A DNA stretch of 64,000 bases from Prolixibacteraceae bacterium (GCA_028683385.1 JAQUIJ010000010.1:170567-234566); one strand, 5' to 3'; positions 8,875 through 18,743 are shown, counted from the first letter of the stretch. Notes: generated by a model from the sequence alone, not told the origin. Numbers and translations: made by a program.

Positions 8875-9711
8875 TCATTCATCTCTTTCATCAATCATTC
8901 GTCGCAAAATGGCTATCAAATGATTCAGAAACTTGGTACGTTCAATCTTTCTTTGCTGGATGTCCAGACGATAACGATAAATATCGTCTTTTATCTCAAC
9001 ATTGAAAATCTTTTCAAAGGCTTCTGCCATATCTATTATAGAGGCATTTCCATTGTTGACTGCGTCTGAATATAGAAGCGCATATATGATCTCACCTAAA
9101 TCGATTTTATGCGCGGTCCATTTGAGAGGCGATTTATACTGACTTTGACTGAATTCCGCTGGTTTATCAAGCTTGTTTAACTCTCTCCGAATATAATCCA
9201 TCAGCATTTCATTGGCCATGATTGTAGAAAAAGTATGATCATGCCAGGTGAAGAACTCCTCGTCCAGCAGATGATGACTACTTCGAAGTTCAAGCGGTAT
9301 TTCAGTTGTACCTCGAACAAAGTACTTTTCATCCAAGTGTTTATATTCACATTTGAAGTACTGGACTTTCACTTGACGTTCTTCCATGTACTCATTGATT
9401 TTGTAAATCCTTTTTTGAAGGTACCTCCTAATAACAGATGAGTCAGCTTTTTGACATTTACTTTCCAGATCAAAGACAGCTCTGTAGTATAATAGTTTAC
9501 TGTAGACTGTTGGTTTGATCTTTTTAAAAAAGTAGATTTCCGATTCTTGGTCAGGAAATCCTTGTTTAATTACCAATTCACGCATTCGATCCAATGCAAT
9601 TTTACAATGGCCGATTGCATACTCCATTTGGTCCGAAGCCTTATCAGACACATTTTTCATTTTGGAAAGATCACTTTCCAAATCCAGAATAATCTCACAG
9701 TATGTCCCCAT
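8875..9711 (-). CDS. rteC: RteC-family protein (conjugative-element excision/transfer regulator)
   Basis: 278 residues. The C-terminal half carries the RteC pattern: KWTAHKIDLGEIIYALLYSD, NNGNASIIDMAEAFEKIFNV, and YRLDIQQRKIERTKFLNHLI. In CTnDOT, RteC activates the excision operon in response to tetracycline; many RteC-family genes in other elements have no tetracycline link. Here rteA/rteB and tetQ are absent. Together with the integrase it argues that 5.9-9.8 kb is a stripped-down integrative element. Naming as rteC is by family, not by demonstrated function. Confidence 0.85.
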   Translation of the reverse strand: MGTYCEIILDLESDLSKMKNVSDKASDQMEYAIGHCKIALDRMRELVIKQGFPDQESEIYFFKKIKPTVYSKLLYYRAVFDLESKCQKADSSVIRRYLQKRIYKINEYMEERQVKVQYFKCEYKHLDEKYFVRGTTEIPLELRSSHHLLDEEFFTWHDHTFSTIMANEMLMDYIRRELNKLDKPAEFSQSQYKSPLKWTAHKIDLGEIIYALLYSDAVNNGNASIIDMAEAFEKIFNVEIKDDIYRYRLDIQQRKIERTKFLNHLIAILRRMIDERDE

Positions 9712-10179
9712 AGCAAAAATTTAAACTGTTAATATCTATGCCTCAATTCAAGGGTAGTTAATAAATTCCATCCACCATGAAATTCTATAACAGTTCAATT
9801 TCCCATTCTTACAAACGGATAAATACCTGTACTTTTACATCTTCCTGTATGCACCACCTTCCCTATAGAAAATAAATATTTGTATTATTAGGATGCTTCA
9901 ATATCTAATTTGATTTTTTTTGTCAAGCTTGGGTTAAGCCACATACAACTATTATTTTGTATTTTTCTTAATTAACAATTAGTTTTTATTGGTATGAGAG
10001 TCACCCAATTAATCGCAATAACCATCAATCGTATACTGTGTTTAAACTAGAAATACCGTGAGTATCCCTTTCACGGTATTCCAATGAATAAATGCATCAT
10101 CAATTCGTAATAACCTGACTAGATTTAAGAGAAAACCTAAAAATGAATAATTAGAGACCGTTTAAATGTCTATTCCGCT
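9712..10179. other. 468-bp AT-rich intergenic region; right edge of the element remnant
   Basis: No gene or RNA gene is recognised. The rteC promoter must lie at its left end. The only clear structure is the inverted repeat at 10052-10080. The far side begins the duplicated peroxiredoxin block, so an element boundary may fall here, but no flanking target duplication could be made out. Confidence 0.4.
10052..10080. repeat. 10-bp inverted repeat AATACCGTGA / TCACGGTATT
   Basis: Perfect arms at 10052-10061 and 10071-10080 around a 9-nt spacer (GTATCCCTT). No T-run follows on the plus strand. It sits 100 bp beyond the stop codon of the degenerate peroxiredoxin gene and could be a transcript-end hairpin or a protein site. 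Confidence 0.5.
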
Positions 10180-10845
10180 TTAGTTTACGTTCACCACATT
10201 TCCTTCCGATAATTCCTTGGTGCAGAAGGACCACTCATAACATTGCTTACCTTTCTTTTTGGTTTCTACTCGTTCTTTGGCTATACCGTATAATTTGACT
10301 GGAGGTGGAATTGTTTCATCTTCCGTTTGAAGAACTCCAATTACCCGTTTCAGCTCATAAAAATTAAGACCCAGTGAAAGAGGATAATAACTTATTGCTC
10401 TGATTACGCATTTTGGATCGATAAAAAATAATGCTCGGACTGCTGAAGCATTGCGTTTGTCTGGTTGAATCATCCCATATTTTCTGGCTACTTCAGAAGT
10501 AGTATCTTCAATCAGGGGAAATTTAATTTCAACATCCTTTGTGACTTTGTATTCAATTTTCTCTCTGATGGAGTGTGACTCGTCAATGTGGCCATGAGGT
10601 CTGTCAACCGGTAATCCTATTAAGTCACAGTTTAGTGCTTTAAATTCGTCATACATGCTGGCAAACATGTTGAATTCAGAGGTCAATGCAGGATTAGAAT
10701 CGGAAGGATAGCTGAACAGAATAACCCACTTGCCAAAATAATCGGCAGGGAAATATATAGTACTTTGCGCTGTTACAGATCTAAATGCAGGAGCCTGATC
10801 GCCAATATGAGGAATTGAATTTTCACTTTGATCAAAAGAAGTCAT
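10180..10845 (-). CDS. Degenerate Prx6/AhpC-type peroxiredoxin paralogue lacking the peroxidatic cysteine
   Basis: 221 residues, clearly homologous along its length to the intact peroxiredoxin at 16330-17046 (shared GKWVILFS, TSEF, FPLIED, ARKYGMIQP, FFIDP, YPLSLG, CTKELSE). The active-site PVCTSEF of the intact protein is NPALTSEF here: Leu54 replaces the catalytic Cys. About twenty residues around the WRPGD loop are also deleted, giving EDETIPPPVKLYG. The C-terminal cysteines (KQCYEWSFC) remain. It is therefore unlikely to reduce peroxides; a chaperone, sensor or decaying gene are alternatives. The frame is open throughout, so it may still be expressed. Confidence 0.9.
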   Translation of the reverse strand: MTSFDQSENSIPHIGDQAPAFRSVTAQSTIYFPADYFGKWVILFSYPSDSNPALTSEFNMFASMYDEFKALNCDLIGLPVDRPHGHIDESHSIREKIEYKVTKDVEIKFPLIEDTTSEVARKYGMIQPDKRNASAVRALFFIDPKCVIRAISYYPLSLGLNFYELKRVIGVLQTEDETIPPPVKLYGIAKERVETKKKGKQCYEWSFCTKELSEGNVVNVN

Positions 10846-10863
10846 CCATCATCTGTTTTAAGA

Positions 10864-11088
10864 TTAGGCTTGAATCTTGTGGTGAAGACTCTGACTAATA
10901 ATTAGATATGCAACAAATAAAAAAGTAGATACTAACAACGTGATACCAAAATCGCAATAAATGGTGCAGAAAAAATTATCGTTTGCTCCGAAAATACTTG
11001 AAACAGAGCCAACAACAATCATGATTACCCAATCCATAAAAAGAAGTGCTGGGACAATCAGAAGTAATTTAACTAATAAAGTTTTCAT
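10864..11088 (-). CDS. Small two-helix membrane protein, unknown
   Basis: 74 residues from the preferred start (MKTLLVKLLLIVPALLFM); an ATG eight codons upstream (11112) is also in frame. Two hydrophobic segments are visible (KLLLIVPALLFMDWVIMIVV and FGITLLVSTFLFVAYLII), joined by a loop with two cysteines (NFFCTIYC). It lies 18 nt upstream of the degenerate peroxiredoxin on the same strand and diverges from the first DUF134 gene. In the related block at 16-18 kb the equivalent position is held by a Dps-like ferritin. No family recognised. Confidence 0.6.
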   Translation of the reverse strand: MKTLLVKLLLIVPALLFMDWVIMIVVGSVSSIFGANDNFFCTIYCDFGITLLVSTFLFVAYLIISQSLHHKIQA

Positions 11089-11160
11089 TTTGAATAAATT
11101 ATATTTGTACATAAATTCAAAAATATATCTGCTTAAAACAAAGATACAAAAAATGAATCA

Positions 11161-11209
11161 ATAATGAGCATTTGCTCATTATATTTATATAAACCATTTG
11201 CTCATTTAT
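11161..11209 (+). promoter_or_regulatory. Operator/promoter of the first DUF134 gene (palindrome plus repeat half-site)
   Basis: A palindrome with 10-bp arms, ATAATGAGCA/TGCTCATTAT around TT, covers 11161-11182. A -7-like TATATTTA overlaps its right edge (11180-11187). A second half-site CATTTGCTCATTTAT follows at 11195-11209 directly before the ATG at 11211. The same TTGCTCATTAT word in nearly the same spacing precedes the second DUF134 gene, so both genes likely share a regulator, perhaps DUF134 itself. Confidence 0.65.
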
Positions 11210-11210
11210 T

Positions 11211-11786
11211 ATGCCAAGACCCAAAAGAATTCGGAAAATGAACAATCCCCCACATTTTAAGGGATTCAGACCAATAGGATTACCTGAAGAAAACAATCCG
11301 GTTGTTATCAATTTTGAAGAGTATGAAGCCATTCGGTTAAGTGATTTTGAGTTTAACGGACATGTAGAGGCCGCTCAGATTATGGGAGTTTCAAGGCCCA
11401 CTTACACACGTATTTATGAAAGTGCCCGCCGCAAAGTTGCTCAGGCTTTTGTACTTGGGAAGGCAATTGTATTCGAAGGAGGCAAAGTCTATTTCGACAG
11501 TGAATGGTATTCGTGCAACAAATGTGGATGCTGGTTTAACCATCCTGAAAAAGGAGAGGATATCAGGAATTGTACTTTATGTGGTTCGACAAACATTGAG
11601 CAATACAACGAAACTATACTACAAAGCAAAACAGGAGATAGTTGTGTCTGTCCAAAGTGTGGAAATGAAAAAGTGCATTCAAAAGAAACTCCTTGCAAGG
11701 ACGAGATATGTTCAGTCTGCAATTCTCAGATGGTCAGAAAAAGCACTCCTCACCACCAGGGAGTGAAAAATAATAATTGCAAATAA
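11211..11786 (+). CDS. DUF134-family predicted DNA-binding protein with zinc ribbons (copy 1)
   Basis: 191 residues. The N-terminal ~100 residues are a DUF134 HTH (RPKRIRKMNNPPHFKGFRPI, EEYEAIRLSDFE, AAQIMGVSRPTYTRIYESAR). The C-terminal part has CxxC pairs forming two zinc ribbons (YSCNKCGC...NCTLCGS; CVCPKCGNEKVHS...CSVCNSQMV). DUF134 proteins are sigma-like/HTH regulators found beside NifX-like proteins in anaerobes. The NifX-like gene follows by 11 nt. It is closely related to the protein at 17744-18313, so the pair arose by duplication. Confidence 0.9.
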   Translation: MPRPKRIRKMNNPPHFKGFRPIGLPEENNPVVINFEEYEAIRLSDFEFNGHVEAAQIMGVSRPTYTRIYESARRKVAQAFVLGKAIVFEGGKVYFDSEWYSCNKCGCWFNHPEKGEDIRNCTLCGSTNIEQYNETILQSKTGDSCVCPKCGNEKVHSKETPCKDEICSVCNSQMVRKSTPHHQGVKNNNCK

Positions 11787-11797
11787 AATAATCAATA

Positions 11798-12115
11798 ATG
11801 AAAGTAGCAATCACATCAGTTGGGAACAGTCCGGATTCAAGATTAGACAGTCGTTTTGGCCGTTGTTCATACTTCGTAATTTATGATACAGAAACCGCTG
11901 CAACAGAGTATATTCCAAATACAAACAAAGAAAACATCGAAGGTTGTGGTCCTGCTTCAGTTCAGTTCGTGGCTTCAAAAGGGGTTAGAAAAATAGTTTC
12001 TGGGGAATTCGGAGCTAAAGTAAAAGCTATCTCAGACAGCTTGCAAATTCAACTTATTGTTTTAAAAGATCAGGAAAAATCAATAAGTGAAATCATTCAA
12101 ATGCTAAACCATTGA
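11798..12115 (+). CDS. NifX/NifB-domain (dinitrogenase Fe-Mo cofactor biosynthesis-like) protein, copy 1
   Basis: 105 residues forming a single NifX-type fold (MKVAITSVGNSPDSRLDSRF, GRCSYFVIYDTET, GPASVQFVASKGVRKIVSGE). Family members bind small metal clusters: NifX carries FeMo-co precursors and the ORP protein holds a Mo-Cu-sulfide cluster. No nitrogenase genes are seen here, so nitrogen fixation is not implied. It shares an operon with the DUF134 gene and is very similar to the protein at 18416-18739. Confidence 0.88.
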   Translation: MKVAITSVGNSPDSRLDSRFGRCSYFVIYDTETAATEYIPNTNKENIEGCGPASVQFVASKGVRKIVSGEFGAKVKAISDSLQIQLIVLKDQEKSISEIIQMLNH

Positions 12116-12158
12116 TCAAATAATTACCTGATAGATCCAAAGCAACTGCAGGTGAAAT

Positions 12159-12180
12159 CGGCATCAAAAGCCGGCTTTTT
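12159..12180 (+). terminator. Terminator-like hairpin after NifX-like copy 1
   Basis: CGGC (12159-12162), a 7-nt loop, GCCG (12170-12173), then GCTTTTT. The stem is short but the T-run and position 44 nt past the stop codon fit a rho-independent terminator. Confidence 0.55.
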
Positions 12181-12227
12181 AATAAGCTTCATCTTTTGTT
12201 TGCTGCCTGGTATTTGTATCTCGATAA

Positions 12228-12356
12228 GGAATTACTGTTTACGGCGAAAATCTCCTTAACAGCGAATGGAATAAGGCTCAGTTTGCCACCGAAACCAGGC
12301 TCAAGGAAGAACAAGAAAACGTTACTGAATGTGCTTCACACCCGGAAATCCAATAA
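12228..12356 (+). pseudogene. Possible protein remnant without start codon
   Basis: The frame after a TAA at 12225 reads GITVYGENLLNSEWNKAQF then ATETRLKEEQENVTECAS and HPEIQ before a TAA. The composition is protein-like and the final HPEIQ recalls heavy-metal-binding domains (CPMHPEIQ), though one such word is weak evidence. No start codon is present. It may be the tail of a gene lost when the duplicated block rearranged. Confidence 0.3.
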
Positions 12357-12425
12357 ATTTCTAGTTTGGGGTAAGCTATAAGTTTTAGGATTTATTTGAT
12401 GTCATTTTAAAGAATTATGATCAAA

Positions 12426-12453
12426 AAAAGAGGTGGCATTCACCACCTCTTTT
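12426..12453 (-). terminator. Rho-independent terminator of the bacterioferritin gene
   Basis: Arms AAAAGAGGTGG (12426-12436) and CCACCTCTTTT (12443-12453) with loop CATTCA. Read on the minus strand it ends in a T-rich tail and lies 21 nt past the bacterioferritin stop. It can also stop plus-strand transcription. Confidence 0.85.
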
Positions 12454-12474
12454 CAATAAGTTGATTTGTTTACT

Positions 12475-12972
12475 TTAAGTGGTTGGATGGCCTGCTCCAA
12501 CATTTTTGCTGTGCTCGATCGACTGCAAAGCCAGATAGTTGTCGCCAAATTTGATCAGGTTTTCCATTTCTTTGTCGTACTGGCCAAAGTGGCGCTCTTC
12601 ATCGTCAACCAAAGCTTCAAAAATCTTTCTTGTGGCTGAGTCGGCATTCAGGGAGCATACGTTGGCCCATTCGTTGTAATCCTTCACGCTTCCGGTTTCC
12701 ATTCCGGCGGCCATTTCAAGCATTTGTTTCACATCGTGAATTTTCTGCACTTCGTGTGCTGCCTTAATATCCACTTCGCCTTTCAGGAACAGGATACGGT
12801 CGGCTAGTTTTTCAACGTGCATCATTTCTTCAATGGCGGTGCGTTTAAACAGGTTCGACAGCAGGTCGTAACCCTGATCATCACAATGGAAATGAAAATA
12901 CATGTACTGGTGTACAGCGCTTAACTCGTCGGCAATTGCATTGTTTAATAATTCGATACTTTTTTCTCTCAT
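12475..12972 (-). CDS. bfr: Bacterioferritin
   Basis: 165 residues, one ferritin-like four-helix bundle. The di-iron ligand pattern is visible: ADELSAVHQYMYFHFHCDDQ (first Glu), AIEEMMHVEKLADRI (Glu, His and a Met fitting the haem ligand of bacterioferritins), NEWANVCSL and DDEERHFGQYDKEM (second Glu/His pair). It stores iron and uses peroxide as oxidant, which suits its place downstream of katG on the same strand (44 nt gap). Length is normal for the family (~155-165). Confidence 0.92.
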   Translation of the reverse strand: MREKSIELLNNAIADELSAVHQYMYFHFHCDDQGYDLLSNLFKRTAIEEMMHVEKLADRILFLKGEVDIKAAHEVQKIHDVKQMLEMAAGMETGSVKDYNEWANVCSLNADSATRKIFEALVDDEERHFGQYDKEMENLIKFGDNYLALQSIEHSKNVGAGHPTT

Positions 12973-13016
12973 TGTATTTATGGTTTTTAATTGAAATTTA
13001 ATTCTTCTTTATAAGA

Positions 13017-15284
<2,268 letters not shown>

Positions 15285-15665
15285 TCAATATGGGGGCGCC
15301 CGTAACTGGAAGAGATATTGCGGATGATTTGAATTATTTCTGATTTTCAGCGGAAAATATTCCAACGCTGATCGCTTTAAAACCGCTTTATGGAATAAGC
15401 TCGATAAAAGAACTGTAAAAAACAGTTTATTCATCATGGAAATTAGTAAAAGACTGTTTGATGTATGATGGTGCCGTTTAATTGGGCTTGTGTCTTGTAC
15501 CTTTGAATAGGGATGTGCATGAATAATAAATTGCCCGAAAAGATAATGTCCATGAAGAAAATACACATTGTTAAACAGCACGCAAAGTGATGATAATAAT
15601 AGTAAAAATGCCAAAAATCTTTGCATTTTTCGAAAAACAATCATCATATTATATTTTGTTATCAC
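15285..15665 (-). CDS. His-rich small membrane protein between PerR/Fur and KatG genes
   Basis: 126 residues. An N-terminal hydrophobic helix (FLAFLLLLSSLCVLFNNVYF) is followed by a histidine-rich loop (FIIHAHPYS, KRHHHTSNS) and a second hydrophobic part. Bacteroidota carry poorly studied membrane proteins with this HAHP...HxH layout near metal-homeostasis genes; a metal-binding role is an inference. It overlaps the end of the fur gene by 17 nt, and katG follows, so the three probably form one transcript. Confidence 0.6.
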   Translation of the reverse strand: MITKYNMMIVFRKMQRFLAFLLLLSSLCVLFNNVYFLHGHYLFGQFIIHAHPYSKVQDTSPIKRHHHTSNSLLLISMMNKLFFTVLLSSLFHKAVLKRSALEYFPLKIRNNSNHPQYLFQLRAPPY

Positions 15666-16086
15666 GCTTGAGGTCTAGAAATTTACCAATTATCTGAAGT
15701 TTGATATCCCCAATCTCAAAATCAGGGATTCCATTTTTCCTGAAATATTCAGAAAGCAGTTCGTTGATTTCGCCGTTGTAATAATCTGCTATCCGATCTG
15801 ACCCGGCATCATATAAATGATGGTGATTCTCCAGGATCGCATCGTACCGCATCACATCCCGCTCTGTCTTTACTTTTTTTATCAAGCCGTTTTCGACCAG
15901 CGATTCCAAAACTTTATATACCGTTCCGGTTGCAATATTCGGGTGGTCTTGTTTGATAAATGCCGCAATGTCATCGGCAGTCGGATGGTTATTCAATTTC
16001 AGGATGGCCTCATAAATGGCGAGTCGTTGCGGCGTAATCCGCAGTCCCTTCTCCATCAACTTAGTTCTGACTTCAGAGATTTTCAT
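15649..16086 (-). CDS. Fur-family regulator, PerR-like, lacking the CxxC structural zinc site
   Basis: 145 residues. Winged-helix domain at ~1-80 (GLRITPQRLAIYEAILKLNN, HPTADDIAAFI, GTVYKVLESLVENGLI) and a short dimerisation domain (~85-145). The HHHLYD motif and flanking Asp residues (RYDAIL, HHHLYDAGSD) supply a regulatory metal site. The CxxC pairs that hold structural zinc in most Fur/PerR proteins are missing altogether: there is no cysteine in the protein. Its place before katG suggests a peroxide sensor, but the name is by context. Confidence 0.85.
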   Translation of the reverse strand: MKISEVRTKLMEKGLRITPQRLAIYEAILKLNNHPTADDIAAFIKQDHPNIATGTVYKVLESLVENGLIKKVKTERDVMRYDAILENHHHLYDAGSDRIADYYNGEINELLSEYFRKNGIPDFEIGDIKLQIIGKFLDLKRDNKI

Positions 16087-16249
16087 AAATGAGTGATTTT
16101 TTAATAGGAATTATTCTCTTATAGGAATATGTAAATTTAATACATTTGATTATTAAAAACAAGGGATGGCTGAATTATTCATGTGAGATGATTCACTCAT
16201 TCATAAAATGGCCTTACTGTATAATAAAAGTACAAGACATAGCAAAAAA

Positions 16250-16280
16250 ATCTGGCAGTGTAAAAATTACGCTGCCAGAT
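16250..16280 (-). terminator. Strong terminator of the peroxiredoxin gene
   Basis: ATCTGGCAGTGTAA pairs with TTACGCTGCCAGAT (14 bp, one G-U) across AAA. On the minus strand it ends in T7. It lies 49 nt past the stop of the peroxiredoxin gene at 16330. Confidence 0.85.
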
Positions 16281-16329
16281 AAAAATCGGAGAAAATATTA
16301 CATTATTGAAACTTATCCAATCATAAACG

Positions 16330-17046
16330 CTAGCTTTTAACTTTAATCGCATCCATTACTTTTTCTTCTGATAATTCTTTGGTGCAGAAGAACCAGTCGT
16401 AACACGTCTTGCCTTCTTCTTTGGTTTCCATGCGCTCTTTAGCTACGCCGCATGATCCGGCTGTCGGAATAATCACGGCATCGCCGGGGCGCCAGTCGGC
16501 AGGCATGGCAACGCTAAAAGCATCAGCCGCCTGAAGGGCAATAATTACGCGTTTCAGTTCGTCGAAATTGCGACCAAGTGACAGCGGATAATAGATCATG
16601 GCACGGATAATTCCTTTCGGATCGATGAAAAATACGGCGCGAACAGCCTTTGTGTTGCTTTCTCCTGGTTGGATCATGCCATATTTTTTGGCTACTTCCA
16701 TCGTAATATCTTCAATCAAAGGGAAATTAACTTCAACATTTTTCATCCCTTTGTACTCGATTTTTTCTTTGATGGTGCGTAGCCAGGCAATGTGGCTGTA
16801 AAGCCCATCAACCGATAATCCGACCAAATCGCAATTAAACACTTTAAATTCGCTTTCCATTGAAGCAAAAGTCATAAACTCGGAGGTACACACCGGCGTA
16901 AAATCGGCTGGGTGGCTGAATAGAATTACCCATTTCCCTGAATAATCAGATGGGAAATTAATTGGTCCCTGGGTGGTTACTGCTTTAAACTCAGGCGCTT
17001 TTTCGCCAATGCGTGGTAATGTCATCATTTCTTGATTTGTTTCCAT
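16330..17046 (-). CDS. Peroxiredoxin, Prx6 type (intact)
   Basis: 238 residues. Thioredoxin fold with the catalytic motif HPADFTPVCTSEF (peroxidatic Cys53), the conserved Arg in AVRAVFFIDPKG, and the extended Prx6 C-terminal part (DWRPGDAVIIPT) followed by KTCYDWFFCTKEL. It reduces hydrogen and organic peroxides; whether 1-Cys or using the C-terminal cysteines as resolving residues is not certain. It is 18 nt downstream of the Dps-like ferritin gene, forming a two-gene operon closed by the hairpin at 16250. The gene at 10180 is its degenerate paralogue. Confidence 0.95.
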   Translation of the reverse strand: METNQEMMTLPRIGEKAPEFKAVTTQGPINFPSDYSGKWVILFSHPADFTPVCTSEFMTFASMESEFKVFNCDLVGLSVDGLYSHIAWLRTIKEKIEYKGMKNVEVNFPLIEDITMEVAKKYGMIQPGESNTKAVRAVFFIDPKGIIRAMIYYPLSLGRNFDELKRVIIALQAADAFSVAMPADWRPGDAVIIPTAGSCGVAKERMETKEEGKTCYDWFFCTKELSEEKVMDAIKVKS

Positions 17047-17064
17047 TGTTTTTTTGTTTTAGGA

Positions 17065-17577
17065 TTACATTCTCATTTTCTTAAATTCTTCTTTCATTCT
17101 TCTGATATCGGTAAGCCAGTCTTCGATATCATTTTCGTGTTCAAGTTCTTCATTCAGGATTGTTGTAGCCATAGCGTGTGTGGTATGGTCTTTCCCGCCT
17201 GTAAAGTCAGCTATTTCTTTATAGCGTTGAATCGCACATCGTTCACCTTTGAGGTTTTGTTCAAGAATAACCTCGATATAAGGATCGGTTGGCGCATCGT
17301 AGGAACAACGGCTAAGTTTCGGCCATTCTTCAGGATTGAGAACAGGTGTGCCTCCCAGTTGAATGATTCGGCTGACGACCAACACCGCATGTCCTAATTC
17401 CTGATTGGCATGGAGCAATAATTCCGGCTCTACTTCGCTGCGCATCGGGCCTTCCATTAACCTGGCTCCAATCCAGTACTGGTAATAGGCCAGCCATTCT
17501 TCGGCCAATGCGGCGTTTAGCATGTCAAGTAATTTTGGTACGTCTAACTCTAAAATGTTTACAGCTTGTTTTCCCAT
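17065..17577 (-). CDS. Dps-like (DPSL/thioferritin-type) ferritin
   Basis: 170 residues. Ferritin-like bundle with ligands in ALAEEWLAYYQYWIGARLM, HANQELGHAVLVVSRI, NLKGERCAIQRYKEIA and LNEELEHENDIEDWL. The pair of cysteines (SRCSYDAP and GERCAIQRY) is the mark of Dps-like thioferritins as found in archaea and anaerobic bacteria. Such cages oxidise ferrous iron with hydrogen peroxide. It diverges from the second DUF134 gene and precedes the peroxiredoxin gene, matching an oxidative-stress role. Confidence 0.88.
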   Translation of the reverse strand: MGKQAVNILELDVPKLLDMLNAALAEEWLAYYQYWIGARLMEGPMRSEVEPELLLHANQELGHAVLVVSRIIQLGGTPVLNPEEWPKLSRCSYDAPTDPYIEVILEQNLKGERCAIQRYKEIADFTGGKDHTTHAMATTILNEELEHENDIEDWLTDIRRMKEEFKKMRM

Positions 17578-17693
17578 AATTTGAAGTTTTATTTGTTGAT
17601 ATTCTTTGAGTTATGTATTCGTTTTGCTTTGAGATGCTGATGGTGGTATTCATTATTTTTTTTAGCAACTGCCAACAAATATATAAAAATTAG

Positions 17694-17743
17694 TTGTTGC
17701 AACCAAATGTTCATTATATTTGTAACGAACATTTGCTCATTAT
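17694..17743 (+). promoter_or_regulatory. Promoter and operator of the main DUF134/NifX-like cluster
   Basis: A Bacteroidetes promoter is visible: TTG (17694-17696), 18-nt spacer, perfect -7 box TATATTTG (17715-17722). It is flanked by the inverted pair AATGTTC (17706-17712)/GAACATT (17727-17733), then ATTTGCTCATTAT up to the ATG at 17744. The same elements in similar spacing precede the DUF134 gene at 11211. The operator arms overlap the -7 box, which suggests repression. Confidence 0.7.
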
Positions 17744-18313
17744 ATGGCACGACCGAAACGAATACGAAAGATGACCAATCCCCCTCATTTCAAGGGATTC
17801 AGGGCTATTGGCCTGCCGGAAGAAAACAATCCGGTAGTTTTAAATTACGAAGAATATGAAGCCATACGTCTAAGCAACTTCGAATTATACGGTCACCTTG
17901 AAGCTTCACAGATCATGGAAGTTTCGCGCCCAACTTACTCGCGTATTTATGAAAGCGCCCGACGAAAAGTTGCTGAGGCATTTGTGTTGGGCAAAGCCAT
18001 ACTTTTTGAAGGAGGTAAAGTGTTTTTCGACACTGAATGGTATTCATGTACTAGCTGTGGCTGTTATTTCAACCATCCAGACAAAGAGCAGAAAATTAAC
18101 AATTGTACGCTGTGTGGTTCAACTGACATTGAGCAGTATCATGAAAATACCCAGTCCAGTTCAGTAGAAGATATTTGTATTTGTCCGAAGTGCGGACATG
18201 AAAAAGTACATTCTCCGGGTGTTCCATGCCGAACGGAGATCTGTCCGGTTTGTAATTCCCAGATGGTTCGAAAAGGGTCGCCACACCAGCATCGTAACAG
18301 AAACTGTAATTAA
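17744..18313 (+). CDS. DUF134-family predicted DNA-binding protein with zinc ribbons (copy 2)
   Basis: 189 residues. Same layout as the copy at 11211: N-terminal DUF134 HTH (EEYEAIRLSNFE, ASQIMEVSRPTYSRIYESAR) and C-terminal ribbons (YSCTSCGC...NCTLCGS, CICPKCGHEKVHS...CPVCNSQMV). It heads the plus-strand cluster and probably senses metal or redox state through the ribbons, controlling its own operon through the sites at 17694-17743; this is inference from position and repeat sites. Confidence 0.9.
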   Translation: MARPKRIRKMTNPPHFKGFRAIGLPEENNPVVLNYEEYEAIRLSNFELYGHLEASQIMEVSRPTYSRIYESARRKVAEAFVLGKAILFEGGKVFFDTEWYSCTSCGCYFNHPDKEQKINNCTLCGSTDIEQYHENTQSSSVEDICICPKCGHEKVHSPGVPCRTEICPVCNSQMVRKGSPHQHRNRNCN

Positions 18314-18415
18314 ATAAATAAAATATGAAACGAGCCAATAGCTAAAACCTTAAATATTAGGTATAATTATCAATGGCAAGTTCCATGTGGCAATTAAAAA
18401 ACAAATTAAAAACAC

Positions 18416-18739
18416 ATGAAAGTAGCAATCACATCAACAGGGAATAGCCCTGATTCAAAGTTAGACAGCCGTTTTGGCCGCTGTTCGTACTTCGTGATTT
18501 ACGACACCGAAACTCATGCGACTGAATACATTCCCAATCAGAACAAAGAAAATGTAGAAGGTGCAGGGCCAGCTTCAGTCCAATTAATTGCATCTAAGGG
18601 GGCTGAAAAGGTTGTATCCGGTGAGTTCGGAGCTAAAGTAAAATCACTTTTCGATAGTCTTAAAATTCAGTTGGTTGTATTAAACGATCCTGAAAAAAAA
18701 GTAAGTGCTATTATTGATTTGTTGAATCCTAAAAATTAA
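18416..18739 (+). CDS. NifX/NifB-domain protein, copy 2
   Basis: 107 residues, nearly the same as the protein at 11798 (identical MKVAITS...GNSPDS, RFGRCSYFVIYDTE, GEFGAKVK blocks). A single cluster-binding NifX-like domain. The one cysteine (GRCSYF) is kept in both copies, but the second cysteine of copy 1 (EGCGPAS) is Ala here (EGAGPAS). It is followed within 4 nt by the first DUF5320 gene, consistent with an ORP-like metal-cluster operon. Confidence 0.9.
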   Translation: MKVAITSTGNSPDSKLDSRFGRCSYFVIYDTETHATEYIPNQNKENVEGAGPASVQLIASKGAEKVVSGEFGAKVKSLFDSLKIQLVVLNDPEKKVSAIIDLLNPKN

Positions 18740-18743
18740 CATC

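Larger units (their letters stand above)
12116..12474. other. 359-bp gap with two terminators and a decayed frame
   Basis: This gap lies between convergent genes. It holds a terminator-like hairpin for the NifX gene (12159-12180), an open frame without a start (12228-12356) that looks like a protein remnant, and the bacterioferritin terminator (12426-12453). Confidence 0.5.

Noticed and set aside
16146-16340. 64-codon plus-strand frame between the PerR-like and peroxiredoxin genes
   Set aside because: It runs through the strong terminator at 16250-16280 and into the end of the peroxiredoxin gene.
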